Positions 29,052 through 41,736 of a stretch of DNA of 64,000 nt are shown here, piece after piece (the stretch's first letter is position 1; every line of letters begins with the position of its first letter). Position numbers and translations under genes: made by a program. Below the pieces are notes generated by a model. The model was not told where the DNA came from. It ran no database searches and worked only from the letters and a program-made list of their open reading frames with translations. The DNA is from Inquilinus sp. Marseille-Q2685 (lineage in GTDB: Bacteria > Pseudomonadota > Alphaproteobacteria > DSM-16000 > Inquilinaceae). Location: the NCBI RefSeq assembly GCF_916619195.1, contig NZ_CAKAKL010000016.1, forward strand, positions 1 to 64,000, written 5' to 3'.

Positions 29052-29130
29052 TGGTACTGGCCTGTTCGTCCCATTCCGGTCTTGTGCCATGGCCTCCGGG
29101 GCGGCGCTACCCACGCCGTCCCGTCCTGGA

Positions 29131-29269
29131 GGCCGTTTGGAAATGCGCTGGCGTGAGTCGCCTGGCGGTGGTTTCGAGAACCGGCGCGCAGCGGACGTTA
29201 AAGTCCGTGAGCACCGGAAGCGAAGAAACCGCCGTCAGACGGCCGCGCCAGTAGCATTTCCGGACGGCC
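29131..29269. repeat. Dispersed structured intergenic repeat, copy 1
   Basis: A 139-bp element just after the prfB stop, able to fold into nested stems. The outer arms are GGCCGT...GAAATGCGCTGGCG (29131-29153) and CGCCAGTAGCATTTCC...ACGGCC (29246-29269). A middle stem CTGGCGGTGGTTTC (29162-29175) pairs with GAAACCGCCGTCAG (29225-29238). The inner hairpin is GCGGAC/GTCCGT (about 29190-29208). A related copy in the opposite orientation is at 51127-51269. Confidence 0.75.
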
Positions 29270-30395
29270 TCACGCCGTCTGCAGGTCCTCGCCCTGTCCC
29301 TTCAGCTTCGCGGCGAGCGAGGCCTCCAGGAACTGGTCGATGTCGCCGTCCAGCACCGCGCCGGAGGCGCTGGTCTCCACGCCGGTGCGCAGGTCCTTCA
29401 CCATCTGGTAGGGTTGCAGCACATAGCTGCGGATCTGGTGGCCCCAGCCGATGTCGGTCTTCTCGGCGTTCAGCGCGTCGGCCTGGGCCTCGCGGATCTT
29501 CAGCTCGCGCTCGTAGAGTCGGGCGCGCAGCATGTCCATCGCCATGGCCCGGTTGCGATGCTGCGACCGGTCGTTCTGGCAGGCGACGACGACGCCGGTC
29601 GGGATATGGGTGATGCGGATCGCCGAATCCGTCTTGTTGACGTGCTGGCCGCCGGCGCCGGAGGCCCGATAGGTGTCGACCTTCAGATCCTTGTCCAGGA
29701 TCGTGATCTCGATCGAATCGTCGATCACCGGCGACACCGCGACGGAGGAGAAGCTGGTGTGCCGCCGCGCCGCGCTGTCGAACGGGCTGATCCGCACCAG
29801 CCGGTGCACACCCGATTCGGTCTTCAGCCAGCCATAGGCGTTGTGGCCCTTGATCAGCACCGTGGCCGACTTGATCCCGGCCTCTTCGCCCGGGCTCTCC
29901 TCCAGCCACTCCACCTTGAAGCCGTGCTTCTCGGCCCAACGCACATACATGCGCAGCAGCATCTGGCCCCAGTCCTGGGCCTCGGTGCCGCCCGCGCCGG
30001 CATTGACCTCGAGATAGCAGTCGTTGCCGTCGGCCTCGCCGGACAGCAGGCTCTCCAGCTGCTTCTTCGCCACCCGCTCGGCCAGCTGCCCCAGCTGGGC
30101 CTCGGCATCGGCCAGCACTTCGGCGTCGCCCTCGGCCTCGGCCAGCTCGATCATGCCGACGGCATCGTCGAACTCGGCCGCCAGGGCCTTGTAGCCGCCG
30201 ATGGCGTCATCCAGATGGGTGCGCTCGCGCAGCAGGGTCTGCGCCTTCTCCGGGCTGTCCCAGAGCTTCGGGTCCTCGGCGAGGGCGTTCAGCTCGTCCA
30301 GTCGTCTTAAAGCGTTGTCCCAGTCAAAGAGACCTCCTCAGCAGCGCGAGCGACTGCTTGATCTCTTGGGCCTTGGCTTCGGTCTCGGCGCGCAT
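29270..30395 (-). CDS. prfB: Peptide chain release factor 2, with programmed +1 frameshift
   Basis: The gene needs a +1 frameshift. It starts at ATG 30395, reads 23 codons (ending LLRRSL) to an in-frame TGA at 30326-30324, and continues in the +1 frame from 30325 to the stop at 29270, giving 374 residues. The shift site CTTTGAC (30329-30323), preceded by the SD-like AGGAGG at 30338-30333, is the classic prfB autoregulatory signal: slow reading of UGA when RF2 is scarce allows the shift. The product has GGQ in [17 protein letters not shown] (peptidyl hydrolysis) and the RF2 SPF motif in [14 protein letters not shown] (UGA recognition). It recognises UGA and UAA. Confidence 0.96.
30323..30338 (-). 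promoter_or_regulatory. prfB programmed frameshift site
   Basis: Minus strand AGGAGG (30338-30333), three bases, then CTTTGAC (30329-30323). The SD-like element three bases from the CUU slip codon is the conserved configuration. Confidence 0.95.
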
Positions 30396-30536
30396 GCCGT
30401 GCGCTCCTCTCGAATTCCGTTCGTCCACAGGATCGCGGGCCGCGCGGCGGCCGGCGATGCGAACCGGGGATGTAGGACGGATCGGCGGTCAGGTAAAGGC
30501 CGCGGGCGGGGAAAACTCGCCCGCGGCCGCGGGACC

Positions 30537-32399
30537 TCAGGCCTTGCGAGGCCGCAGCTGGCTGACGTCGCGCACGGCGCCGCGGGCGGCGCTGGTGGTC
30601 AGCGCAGCATAGGCCTGCAGCGCCGCCGAGACTTTTCGCGCGCGCGGCGCCGCCGGCTGCCAGCCGCCGTCCGCCCGGGCGTTCATCGCCGCCCGGCGGT
30701 GCGCCAGCTCCTCGTCCGACACGGCGAGGTGGATCCTGCGGGCCGGGATGTCGATCTCGATGGTGTCGCCCTCCTCGACCAGGGCGATGGCGCCGCCCTC
30801 CGCCGCCTCGGGCGAGACATGGCCGATCGACAGGCCGGAGGAGCCGCCGGAGAAGCGTCCGTCGGTGACCAGGGCGCAGACCTTGCCCAGGCTCTTCGAC
30901 TTCAGGTAGCTGGTCGGGTACAGCATCTCCTGCATGCCGGGGCCGCCCTTCGGGCCCTCGTAGCGGATCAGCACCACGTCGCCGGGCTTGATCCTGTCGC
31001 CCAGGATGCCCTCGACCGCCGCGTCCTGGCTCTCGAAGATCCGGGCGGGGCCGGAGAAGGTCAGGATGCTGGCGTCGACGCCCGCGGTCTTCACCACGCA
31101 GCCGTCCTCGGCGATGTTGCCGTACAGCACCGCCAAGCCGCCATCGGGGCTGAAGGCGTGCTCCAGGTCGCGGATGGTGCCGCGCTTGCGGTCGGCGTCG
31201 ACGCCGGGGTAGCGGGCGTCCTGGCTGAAGGCGACCTGGGTCGGGACGCCGCCCGGCGCCGCGCTGTAGAAGCGGTGCACGGCTTCGCTGTCGGTGCGCT
31301 TGATGTCCCACTGGTCCAGCGCGGCCGACAGGCTCTCGGCATGGACCGTGCGGGTGTCGCGGTGCAGCAGACCGGCGCGGTCCAGCTCGCCCAGGATGGC
31401 CATGATGCCGCCGGCGCGGTGGACGTCCTCCATATGCACGTTCGGCACCGCCGGCGCGACCTTGCACAGCACCGGCACGCGGCGCGACAGCCGGTCGATA
31501 TCGGCCATGGTGAAGTCGACCCCGCCCTCCTGCGCCGCCGCCAGCAGGTGCAGCACGGTGTTGGTCGACCCGCCCATGGCGATGTCGAGCGTCATGGCGT
31601 TCTCGAAGGCGGCGAAGGTGGCGATGCTGCGCGGCAGCACCGATTCGTCGTCCTGCTCGTAGTAACGCTTCACCAGGTCGACGATCAGGTGGCCCGCTTC
31701 GACGAACAGGCGCTTGCGGTCGGCATGGGTGGCGAGGGTCGAGCCGTTACCCGGCAGCGCCAGGCCCAGAGCCTCGGTCAGGCAGTTCATCGAGTTCGCA
31801 GTGAACATGCCGGAGCAGGAGCCGCAGGTCGGGCAGGCCGACCGCTCGATCACCTTCACGTCCTCGTCGCTGACCCGGCTGTCGGCGGCCGCGACCATGG
31901 CATCGACCAGGTCCAGCGCCTTGGCCTCACCCTGCAGCTTGACCTTGCCGGCCTCCATCGGCCCGCCGGACACGAACACCACCGGGATGTTCAGCCGCAT
32001 CGCCGCCATCAGCATGCCGGGCGTGATCTTGTCGCAGTTCGAGATGCAGACCATGCCGTCGGCGCAATGCGCGTTGACCATGTACTCGACGCTGTCGGCG
32101 ATGATCTCGCGCGACGGCAGGCTGTACAGCATGCCGTCATGGCCCATGGCGATGCCGTCGTCGACGGCGATGGTGTTGAACTCCTTGGCGACCCCGCCCG
32201 CGGCCTCGATCTCCCGCGCCACCAGCTGGCCGAGGTCCTTGAGGTGGACATGGCCGGGCACGAACTGGGTGAAGGAGTTGACGACGGCGATGATCGGCTT
32301 GCCGAAATCCGCATCCGTCATGCCGGTCGCGCGCCAGAGCCCGCGGGCTCCGGCCATGTTGCGGCCGTGGGTTGTGGTGCGGGAACGATAGGCTGGCAT
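30537..32399 (-). CDS. ilvD: Dihydroxy-acid dehydratase
   Basis: 620 residues. Fe-S ligand cysteines are in [11 protein letters not shown] (about 121-131) and [20 protein letters not shown] (about 192-211). Other family signatures are [32 protein letters not shown] near the C-terminus and [17 protein letters not shown] at the start. It converts dihydroxy-isovalerate/methylvalerate to the 2-keto acids in valine and isoleucine synthesis. The longer frame upstream (to 32423) is not needed. Confidence 0.97.
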   Translation of the reverse strand: MPAYRSRTTTHGRNMAGARGLWRATGMTDADFGKPIIAVVNSFTQFVPGHVHLKDLGQLVAREIEAAGGVAKEFNTIAVDDGIAMGHDGMLYSLPSREIIADSVEYMVNAHCADGMVCISNCDKITPGMLMAAMRLNIPVVFVSGGPMEAGKVKLQGEAKALDLVDAMVAAADSRVSDEDVKVIERSACPTCGSCSGMFTANSMNCLTEALGLALPGNGSTLATHADRKRLFVEAGHLIVDLVKRYYEQDDESVLPRSIATFAAFENAMTLDIAMGGSTNTVLHLLAAAQEGGVDFTMADIDRLSRRVPVLCKVAPAVPNVHMEDVHRAGGIMAILGELDRAGLLHRDTRTVHAESLSAALDQWDIKRTDSEAVHRFYSAAPGGVPTQVAFSQDARYPGVDADRKRGTIRDLEHAFSPDGGLAVLYGNIAEDGCVVKTAGVDASILTFSGPARIFESQDAAVEGILGDRIKPGDVVLIRYEGPKGGPGMQEMLYPTSYLKSKSLGKVCALVTDGRFSGGSSGLSIGHVSPEAAEGGAIALVEEGDTIEIDIPARRIHLAVSDEELAHRRAAMNARADGGWQPAAPRARKVSAALQAYAALTTSAARGAVRDVSQLRPRKA

Positions 32400-32567
32400 G
32401 GGTCGGTCCGCTGCTCGGGTCACTTTCTATCGGGCGGCTGGCTTCGGCGCTCAGAAAAGAACCGCCGCCCCCGCCGGAAACGTCCGATCCAGAAAGAACG
32501 CCATTCCCGCCCGCGGCGCAAGGGCGGCGGACGCAACGCTCCCGCGCGTCGGGCTATGAGTGGGGCG

Positions 32568-32799
32568 TCACTCCGGCAGATCGTCCTGCAGTTGCTTTAC
32601 CAGTTCCGACGTTACTGGCTTCGCATCGTCGGTGATCGGCAGCAACGGCACGCCATTGCACCCTTCCGTGCAGGATCTGGGAGCTGAGCGCTTTACGCGC
32701 GAGGTTGGAGATGATCTTTCCAACAGTCTTCTGCTGCTGTGCTGCCAAGTCCTTCGCGGCAGCCAGGACATCGTTGTCGATGGTCAATGTCGTCCGCAT
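32568..32799 (-). pseudogene. VapB-like antitoxin, frameshifted, no toxin partner
   Basis: The N-terminal half from ATG 32799 reads MRTTLTIDNDVLAAAKDLAA and continues KTVGKIISNLARKALSSQ, a VapB-type antitoxin start. The C-terminal half lies in another frame and reads CNGVPLLPITDDAKPVTSEL to a stop at 32568, the expected ending of this family. One indel in about 32660-32690 separates them. No PIN or other toxin gene follows; ilvD is next. Confidence 0.7.
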
Positions 32800-32857
32800 C
32801 AAGCTTCTCCGCCGGCACCACGCATCTTGTGCCGGACGAAACCCGTGTCAATCGGGA

Positions 32858-34321
32858 CTATCGCGTCGATTGTGCCCCTTCCGGGCCGGGCGCCGGGTCG
32901 TCGGCGGCGTAGGCCGGGGTCGCCAGGCGCAGGCAGCTGACCAGCGTAGCGGCGGTCGCCAGCCCGGCCGCGGTCAGCAGCGCCGCCTTGGCGCCGTGGT
33001 CGGGGACATGGGCGAACAGCAACGCCACCAGGGCCGCGCCGGTGGCCTGGCCCACGAGGCGGGCGGTGCCCAGCATGCCGCTGGCGGCGCCGCTGCGGCT
33101 GCGCGGGGCCGACCCGATCATCACCCGGTTGTTGGGCGACTGGAACAGGCCGAAGCCGGCGCCGCACAGCGCCATCCGCCAGACGATGCCGAAGGGGGAG
33201 GGATCCGCCGGCAAAGTGGCCATCAGCACCAGCCCGATGGCGAGAAGGGCGAGGCCGATGCCGCCCAGCAGGCCGGGCGGGTGCCGGTCGGCTAGGCGGC
33301 CGGCGAAGGGCGCGGTGACCGCCACCGCCAGCGGCCAGGGGATCATCAGCAGGCCGACCTGGGCCGGGGAGAAGCCGTACCCGGTCTGCAGCAGGAAGGG
33401 CAGCGCCACGAACGCCGCCATCTGCGCCATGAAGGAGCTGACCGAGGTGGCGACCGACAGCCCGACCACCGGGATGCGCAGCAGGTCCAGCGGCAGCAGC
33501 GGCATCGCCTGGGCCAGCTGCCGCCGCACCAGCCAGACGGCGGCGGCGAGCCCGATGCCGAGCTGCAGCGCGATCAGCCCCCAGTCCAGCCCGTGGGCGA
33601 CGCTGTCGATGCCGGTGATCAGCAGGCCGAAGGTGGCGGCCGACAGCACCGCGCTCAGCAGGTCGAAGCGCCGGTCGGCCAGGTCGCTCTCCGGCAGGTT
33701 GCGGCTGCCGATGAGGATCGCGGCGACGCCGAGCGGCAGGTTGATCGCGAACAGCCAGGGCCAGGCGGCGACCGACAGCACGGCGCCGGCGAAGCTGGGG
33801 CCGATGGTCGAGGCGCCGGCCGCGATCATGGCGTTGATGCCCAGCACATGGCCCAGCCGGGCGCGCGGGAAGATGTAGCGGATCAGCGCGGTGTTGACGC
33901 TCATGATCCCGGCGGCGCCGAAGCCCTGGGCGACGCGGGACAGGGTCAGCGCCAGCAGCGAGTCCGACAGGGCGCAGGCCAGCGAGGCCACGGTGAACAG
34001 GGCCAGGCCGCCGACATAGATTCGGCGGTAGCCGACGATCTCGCCCAAGCCCGCCAGCGGCAGCAGCGAGACCACCACCGCCAGCTGGTAGGCGTTGACG
34101 ATCCAGATCGACATCGACGGGCTGGCCCGGAACTCGGCCGCGATCGTCGGCAGCGCCACATTGGCGACGGAGCCGTCGAGCACGGCGAGCATGATGCCGA
34201 GCACCACGGTGGCGAAGGCCCATCTGCGGCGGGGCAGGGGCAGGCCGTCGGGCAGGGGGGACACGGCTTTGACCTCGTTCTTCGCGGCGGGCACCCTTGG
34301 CGCCGCCGTCCATGGCATCAT
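32858..34321 (-). CDS. DHA2-type MFS drug exporter
   Basis: 487 residues, about 14 hydrophobic segments. Early motifs are VVLGIMLAVLDGSVANVALPTI (TM1, with Asp and Asn typical of DHA2), IWIVNAYQLAVV and GYRRIYVGGL. Motif C-like GASTIGPSFAGAVLS is in TM5. It resembles SmvA/QacA/EmrB-like proton-coupled drug exporters. The substrate cannot be told. It is divergent from a MarR gene over a 56-bp region holding a palindrome, suggesting MarR control. It may start at 34318 or 34321. Confidence 0.88.
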   Translation of the reverse strand: MMPWTAAPRVPAAKNEVKAVSPLPDGLPLPRRRWAFATVVLGIMLAVLDGSVANVALPTIAAEFRASPSMSIWIVNAYQLAVVVSLLPLAGLGEIVGYRRIYVGGLALFTVASLACALSDSLLALTLSRVAQGFGAAGIMSVNTALIRYIFPRARLGHVLGINAMIAAGASTIGPSFAGAVLSVAAWPWLFAINLPLGVAAILIGSRNLPESDLADRRFDLLSAVLSAATFGLLITGIDSVAHGLDWGLIALQLGIGLAAAVWLVRRQLAQAMPLLPLDLLRIPVVGLSVATSVSSFMAQMAAFVALPFLLQTGYGFSPAQVGLLMIPWPLAVAVTAPFAGRLADRHPPGLLGGIGLALLAIGLVLMATLPADPSPFGIVWRMALCGAGFGLFQSPNNRVMIGSAPRSRSGAASGMLGTARLVGQATGAALVALLFAHVPDHGAKAALLTAAGLATAATLVSCLRLATPAYAADDPAPGPEGAQSTR

Positions 34322-34358
34322 CCTGGAACCGGCCGTCCCGAATGGCTATGGCGTTTTA

Positions 34359-34374
34359 GCTATAACAGAATAGC
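34359..34374. promoter_or_regulatory. Candidate MarR operator in the MFS/marR divergent region
   Basis: GCTAT (34359-34363) and ATAGC (34370-34374) are inverted around six bases, just before the marR ATG (34378); a further GCTAT lies upstream at about 34345. The ATG has no clear Shine-Dalgarno sequence. Confidence 0.5.
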
Positions 34375-34377
34375 AAA

Positions 34378-34839
34378 ATGATCGACCCGGACCAGATCTC
34401 CCCGACCGAGCGCGAGCAGCTCGGCGCCTTCCGGCTGCAGCTGATGGCGCTGCTGCGGCGGCTGCGGCGCGAATCCGACGGCGGCGACATCCCGCTGTCG
34501 CAGCTGATGCTGCTGGCGGCGCTGCTGCGGCTGGGCGGCACGGCCAGCCCGACCGAGCTCGCCATGGTCGAGGGGCTGCGATCGTCCAATGTCGCGGCGC
34601 TGCTGCGCGGGCTGGAGAAGGACGGGATGGTCCGACGCGAGGCGGATGCCGGCGACCGCCGCCGGCTGCATGTGGTGATCACCGATGCCGGCACGCAGGC
34701 GGTGCTGGCCAACCGCAGCCGGCGCGAGGCCTGGATGGCCGAGGCGGCGGCCGCCTGCCTGTCGGCGGAGGAGCGGGCGCAGCTGATCGCCGCCGGCGCC
34801 CTGCTGCAGCGGTTGGCGGAGTATCAACCGGACGTGTGA
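34378..34839 (+). CDS. MarR family transcriptional regulator
   Basis: 153 residues. Winged helix is visible from PLSQLMLLAALLRLGGTASPTELAMVEGLRSSNVAALLRGLEKDGMVRREADAGDRRRLHVVITDAG (about 40-105). The wing RREADAGDRRRLHV matches the DxRxxxV signature. It probably represses the divergent MFS exporter and itself. Confidence 0.92.
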   Translation: MIDPDQISPTEREQLGAFRLQLMALLRRLRRESDGGDIPLSQLMLLAALLRLGGTASPTELAMVEGLRSSNVAALLRGLEKDGMVRREADAGDRRRLHVVITDAGTQAVLANRSRREAWMAEAAAACLSAEERAQLIAAGALLQRLAEYQPDV

Positions 34840-34909
34840 TTGGTCTCATTTGACAGCACCAGCCCCATCGTTGCAGAAGCGGGATATCGCTCTGGGGGGA
34901 GTGTCGCGA

Positions 34910-35338
34910 ATGCGGTGGATCGATTGGGGCCTCGCCGCCCTGTTGCTCTCGGGCTGCGTATCGTCCGGTGAGCCGGGGGGCGGAGCGGCCGCCGCGCCGC
35001 AGGACCCCGCGACCAGGGCCTATCTGGATCGCGTGGCCGAGACGTTCGGGCCGGAGGAGCCGGTGGAACCGGCCAAGCCCGGCCGGAGGGTGCAGCGCTT
35101 CAAGGTGACGCTGCTGATCGAGGCGGATGGCGAGATCAGCTCGGTGAAGGTCCGCCCGCGCCCGGACCTGCCGTTCGAGATGCACATCATCCAGGCGTTC
35201 AGGTCCCGGTCGCCGCTGCCGCCGCCTCCGCCTGGGGTTCAGACCCCGGTGACGGCGACGGTGGGGCTGACCTACGGGGACAGGCTCTGCCGCTCGAACC
35301 GGTTCATCACACTATCGTCCGCGGACATGGATTGCTGA
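34910..35338 (+). CDS. Lipoprotein with a TonB C-terminal-like domain
   Basis: 142 residues from the ATG at 34910 (GGGGGGA nine bases upstream). Lipobox LLLSGC (Cys about residue 16) follows a short hydrophobic segment. The mature domain VQRFKVTLLIEADGEISSVKVRPRPDLPFEMHIIQAFRS resembles TonB_C/TonB-like energy transducer ends. The last segment ends in Cys. Function unknown. Confidence 0.6.
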   Translation: MRWIDWGLAALLLSGCVSSGEPGGGAAAAPQDPATRAYLDRVAETFGPEEPVEPAKPGRRVQRFKVTLLIEADGEISSVKVRPRPDLPFEMHIIQAFRSRSPLPPPPPGVQTPVTATVGLTYGDRLCRSNRFITLSSADMDC

Positions 35339-35345
35339 GGCCGTC

Positions 35346-39128
<3,783 letters not shown>

Positions 39129-39170
39129 GGCGAACGGCCGGTGGTTCCGGGTCGGGCCGTACGTAATGAC

Positions 39171-39186
39171 ATAAAGATATCTTTAT
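39171..39186. promoter_or_regulatory. Palindromic operator upstream of metH (SahR-like)
   Basis: ATAAAGATATCTTTAT is a 16-bp perfect palindrome. With its flanks (GAC...ATC) the symmetry extends nearly to 22 bp. A TTGATA (complement of 39186-39191) next to it could be the metH -35, putting the palindrome in the spacer where a repressor would block RNA polymerase. ArsR-type SAH/SAM-responsive regulators (SahR) act on methionine genes in alphaproteobacteria; the match to its motif is from memory. Confidence 0.6.
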
Positions 39187-39260
39187 ATCAACATCCGATG
39201 TCGCGAAGAGAGCGACAAAGGTCGCCGGGAGAGCGGCCGTCCCTCCTGGCGCGGCCCGTC

Positions 39261-40052
39261 CTACTGGCCCGTCGCGGTCGGCTCCAGCCCGGTGGCGGCG
39301 ATGACCGGGGCGGCGGCGGGGGAGGCCAGGAAATCCAGCAGCTTCTTCGCCGCCGCCGGGTCGTGCGAGCCGGCGACGATGCCGGCGGAATACAGCGTCA
39401 CCTGCTGCAGCTCGGGCGGCAGCGGCCCGACCAGGTCGATGCCCTCGACCGCCTTCAGCTCGGCGATCTGCTGGAAGCCCAGCTCGGCCTCGCCCTTGGC
39501 GACGATCTCGCCGACCGGCGTGGCCGGGATCTTGCGGGCCTTGCCCTCCATCTGCTCGGCGATACCCAGGCGCTGGAACATCCGGGTCGAGATGTAAACG
39601 CCGCTGGCGCTGTCGGAATAGGCGATCGACTTGGCGGCCAGCAGGGCCCGCTTCACCGCCTCGGCCGAGCCGATATCCGGCTTCGGCGCGCCGGCCTTGA
39701 CCGCGACGCCGATGCTGGAGCGGGCGAGGACGACCTTGCTGTCGGGCAGCACCTTGCCCTGCTTGATCAGGTCGTCGAGGGCATAGCCGACCATGATCAC
39801 GACATCGAGCTTCTCGCCGCGGGCCAACCGGGCGGGCACGGCGTTCGGCGTGTCGCCCATCGACGGGCCCCAGTGGATCGAAAGCCGGTCGCCGCTGGCG
39901 CGCTCGTAGTCCGGCGCCAGGGCGCGATAGGCGGCGGCAAAACCGCCGGAGCTGACGACCTGCAGCTCGGCCGCGGCCACGGGCTGGACCAGCAGCATCA
40001 GGCCGGCGACAGCCAGGGCGGCGGCGCGGGAGACGATCGACGGCAGCGTCAT
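39261..40052 (-). CDS. ModA-like periplasmic substrate-binding protein
   Basis: 263 residues. Signal peptide ends at VQPVAAAE. The mature part is a type II periplasmic binding fold of the ModA type: ELQVVSSGGFAAAYRALAPDYERASGDRL, DVVIMVGYALDDLIKQGKV, SIAYSDSASGVYISTRMFQRLGI and AELGFQQIAELKAVEGIDLVGPLP. ModA homologues bind molybdate, but this subgroup is without transporter genes here, so the ligand is open. It follows metH divergently by promoter region. Confidence 0.83.
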   Translation of the reverse strand: MTLPSIVSRAAALAVAGLMLLVQPVAAAELQVVSSGGFAAAYRALAPDYERASGDRLSIHWGPSMGDTPNAVPARLARGEKLDVVIMVGYALDDLIKQGKVLPDSKVVLARSSIGVAVKAGAPKPDIGSAEAVKRALLAAKSIAYSDSASGVYISTRMFQRLGIAEQMEGKARKIPATPVGEIVAKGEAELGFQQIAELKAVEGIDLVGPLPPELQQVTLYSAGIVAGSHDPAAAKKLLDFLASPAAAPVIAATGLEPTATGQ

Positions 40053-40237
40053 GGGGGGCTCCTCGGCTGAATCGGATCAAGGTCCTATGGTCGCCGAAAA
40101 CGCCGCGGCCCGCAGCTTGCCGGTCCGGCAGCCCAGCCATGCCCGGACACCGTGCCGCAGCCGGCTTGTCTCGTTCGGCCTCATGTCCGAGGTAGCTCCC
40201 ATGCGCGCTGCCGTCGCGGCGCGTCCGGAGTTCCCCG

Positions 40238-40699
40238 ATGAGCCTCGCCCACGATCCCGATTTCCTGCGCCTCCTGGCCGGCAGCCATGCCCGGCTGGTC
40301 GGTACGCCGCTGCTGCCGGAAGAGGCCGGCACCGATGCCGCCGGGCAGGCGCGCTGGCTGTACGAGGCGGCGCCGTTCTGCGTGCTGGCGCACAACACCG
40401 ACGCCGATCCGCGCTTCATCTACGCCAACAAGGCGGCCCAGGCCCGCTTCGAATATGGCTGGGACGAGTTCACGACGCTGCCCTCCCGCCTTTCCGCCGA
40501 GGCGCCCGACCGGGCCGAGCGCCAGCGCCTGCTCGACGCCGTCGCCCGCGACGGCTTCATCGGCGACTATCGCGGCCTGCGCATCGCCAAATCCGGCCGC
40601 CGCTTCTGGATCGAGCGCGCCATCGTCTGGCAGCTGATCGACGAGGCCGGCGTGCTGCGCGGCCAGGCTGCAGCGTTCGGGGAATGGCGGGAGGTGTAG
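40238..40699 (+). CDS. MEKHLA domain protein
   Basis: 153 residues, one PAS-like MEKHLA domain: LLAGSHARLVGTPL, ARWLYEAAPFCVLAHNTDADPRFIYANKAAQARFEYGWDEFTTLPSRLSAE, then FIGDYRGLRIAKSGRRFWIERAIVWQLID. Members occur in bacteria and plants, function unknown; sensory or regulatory is a guess. It borders the low-G+C island on its right. Confidence 0.85.
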   Translation: MSLAHDPDFLRLLAGSHARLVGTPLLPEEAGTDAAGQARWLYEAAPFCVLAHNTDADPRFIYANKAAQARFEYGWDEFTTLPSRLSAEAPDRAERQRLLDAVARDGFIGDYRGLRIAKSGRRFWIERAIVWQLIDEAGVLRGQAAAFGEWREV

Positions 40700-40702
40700 G
40701 GC

Positions 40703-40730
40703 GGCTGTCGCCATTTTGGCGAAAACAGCC
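40703..40730. terminator. Hairpin between the MEKHLA and parA-like genes
   Basis: Nested arms GGCTGT/ACAGCC (40703-40708/40725-40730) and CGCCA/TGGCG (40709-40713/40717-40721) lie between convergent genes. No T tract beyond three A/T. It marks the left edge of the low-G+C island. Confidence 0.45.
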
Positions 40731-40746
40731 CTGACTTCGCGAAGCC

Positions 40747-41736
40747 TTAAATGCTAATCCCGACTTTGCTAGCGATCAGTTTGGCGAGCTGCTCGAAATC
40801 ATCATAGGCATCACCTACCGCCTGCTGATGTCCGCCGATCGCGCCGTCCGCCGGACGGAGTTTGAAGATTGGCTTACGAACTTCCTGCGCCATCGGCATC
40901 AGCGAGCGATAGTCCTTGAGCCAAGCGAGCTTGGCTGGATCGTTCTCGACGGTGAGAGCAGTACCGTTCGACTGCCGGAGAATGTCTCGATGAAACAATG
41001 TCGGGACACGGTCGATCCATCGCCGGAAATATCTAGCATGTTCTCCGGCATATGTCGAAAAGCGAGAGATGACGTATCCCAGTGGCTCAAGCTTGCCGTT
41101 TGGCCACGGAGTCTCGGGTGTTGGGTAGTCGTCTATCCGCTTCTTCCAACCATCCCGCCATTCCTGGATGCCTCGCCCGACATTGGTCAACCCCTTCAGT
41201 GAGAAGAGATCGGGCGCCACCGGCACGACGACGTAGTCCGCCCCGATCAGTGCCGAACGGTTGATTGCTCCGAGATTCGGGCCGATATCGATCAGCGCGA
41301 TAACGGCCTGAAACTCACGACCGGCGGTCTCGACAGCCCGAGCCAGGAATGTCGTATCTTGAAAAGCGCGTCTTTTGGTCAGATTACTGCCGCCAAGGCT
41401 TTCGCCCCATGCTGATGAGAGCGAGTCCTCAACACCCGACAGGTCCAGGTCGCCGGCGATCAGACCAAAGTTGTCGTCGATCTCCAGAATCTTCGGAGGC
41501 ACATTTTTTCCCTCCGCGATGAGAGGTGATGCGACGTCATAGATAGTATCGATCTCGTCGTTCTCGATAGCGGCCAACCGATCCTCGTCGAGGCACATTG
41601 CCGTCAGATTCGCCTGCGGGTCATAATCCGCCGCGATCACCCTGACGCCAAGATCAGAGAACATTGATGCCAAATGATAGACGAGCGTCGTTTTGCCAAC
41701 GCCACCCTTATTGTTAAAGAAGGCGATCGACTTCAT
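40747..41736 (-). CDS. ParA/MinD-type ATPase (island operon gene 2)
   Basis: 329 residues. Deviant Walker A NNKGGVGKTTLVYHLASMF (residues 8-26) with the signature second Lys, Walker A-prime ADYDPQANLTAM, and a Walker B-like ALIDIGPNLGAINRSAL. The sequence between and after (VVPVAPDLFSLKGLTNVGRGIQEW) fits chromosome- or plasmid-type ParA ATPases. There is no parB, no parS-like repeat, and no replication gene nearby. The start overlaps the stop of the AlbA_2 gene by 4 bp (ATGA), so the two are one operon. G+C is visibly lower than the surrounding genes, so acquired. It is intact, but polar effects from the IS upstream are likely. Confidence 0.88.
   Translation of the reverse strand: MKSIAFFNNKGGVGKTTLVYHLASMFSDLGVRVIAADYDPQANLTAMCLDEDRLAAIENDEIDTIYDVASPLIAEGKNVPPKILEIDDNFGLIAGDLDLSGVEDSLSSAWGESLGGSNLTKRRAFQDTTFLARAVETAGREFQAVIALIDIGPNLGAINRSALIGADYVVVPVAPDLFSLKGLTNVGRGIQEWRDGWKKRIDDYPTPETPWPNGKLEPLGYVISRFSTYAGEHARYFRRWIDRVPTLFHRDILRQSNGTALTVENDPAKLAWLKDYRSLMPMAQEVRKPIFKLRPADGAIGGHQQAVGDAYDDFEQLAKLIASKVGISI

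Noticed and set aside
29052-29130. Longer N-terminus of the HAD hydrolase starting at 29114
   Set aside because: The extra 21 residues have no family counterpart; the start at 29051 fits the usual N-terminus.
39129-39260. Cobalamin or SAM riboswitch upstream of metH
   Set aside because: The space before metH is too short (about 130 bp, shared with the neighbour) and has no B12-box or SAM-type core; the palindrome is better explained as an operator.
40747-41736. Plasmid or chromosome partition locus
   Set aside because: ParA-like ATPase is present but there is no ParB, no parS repeats and no replication gene; the operon partner is an AlbA_2 protein.
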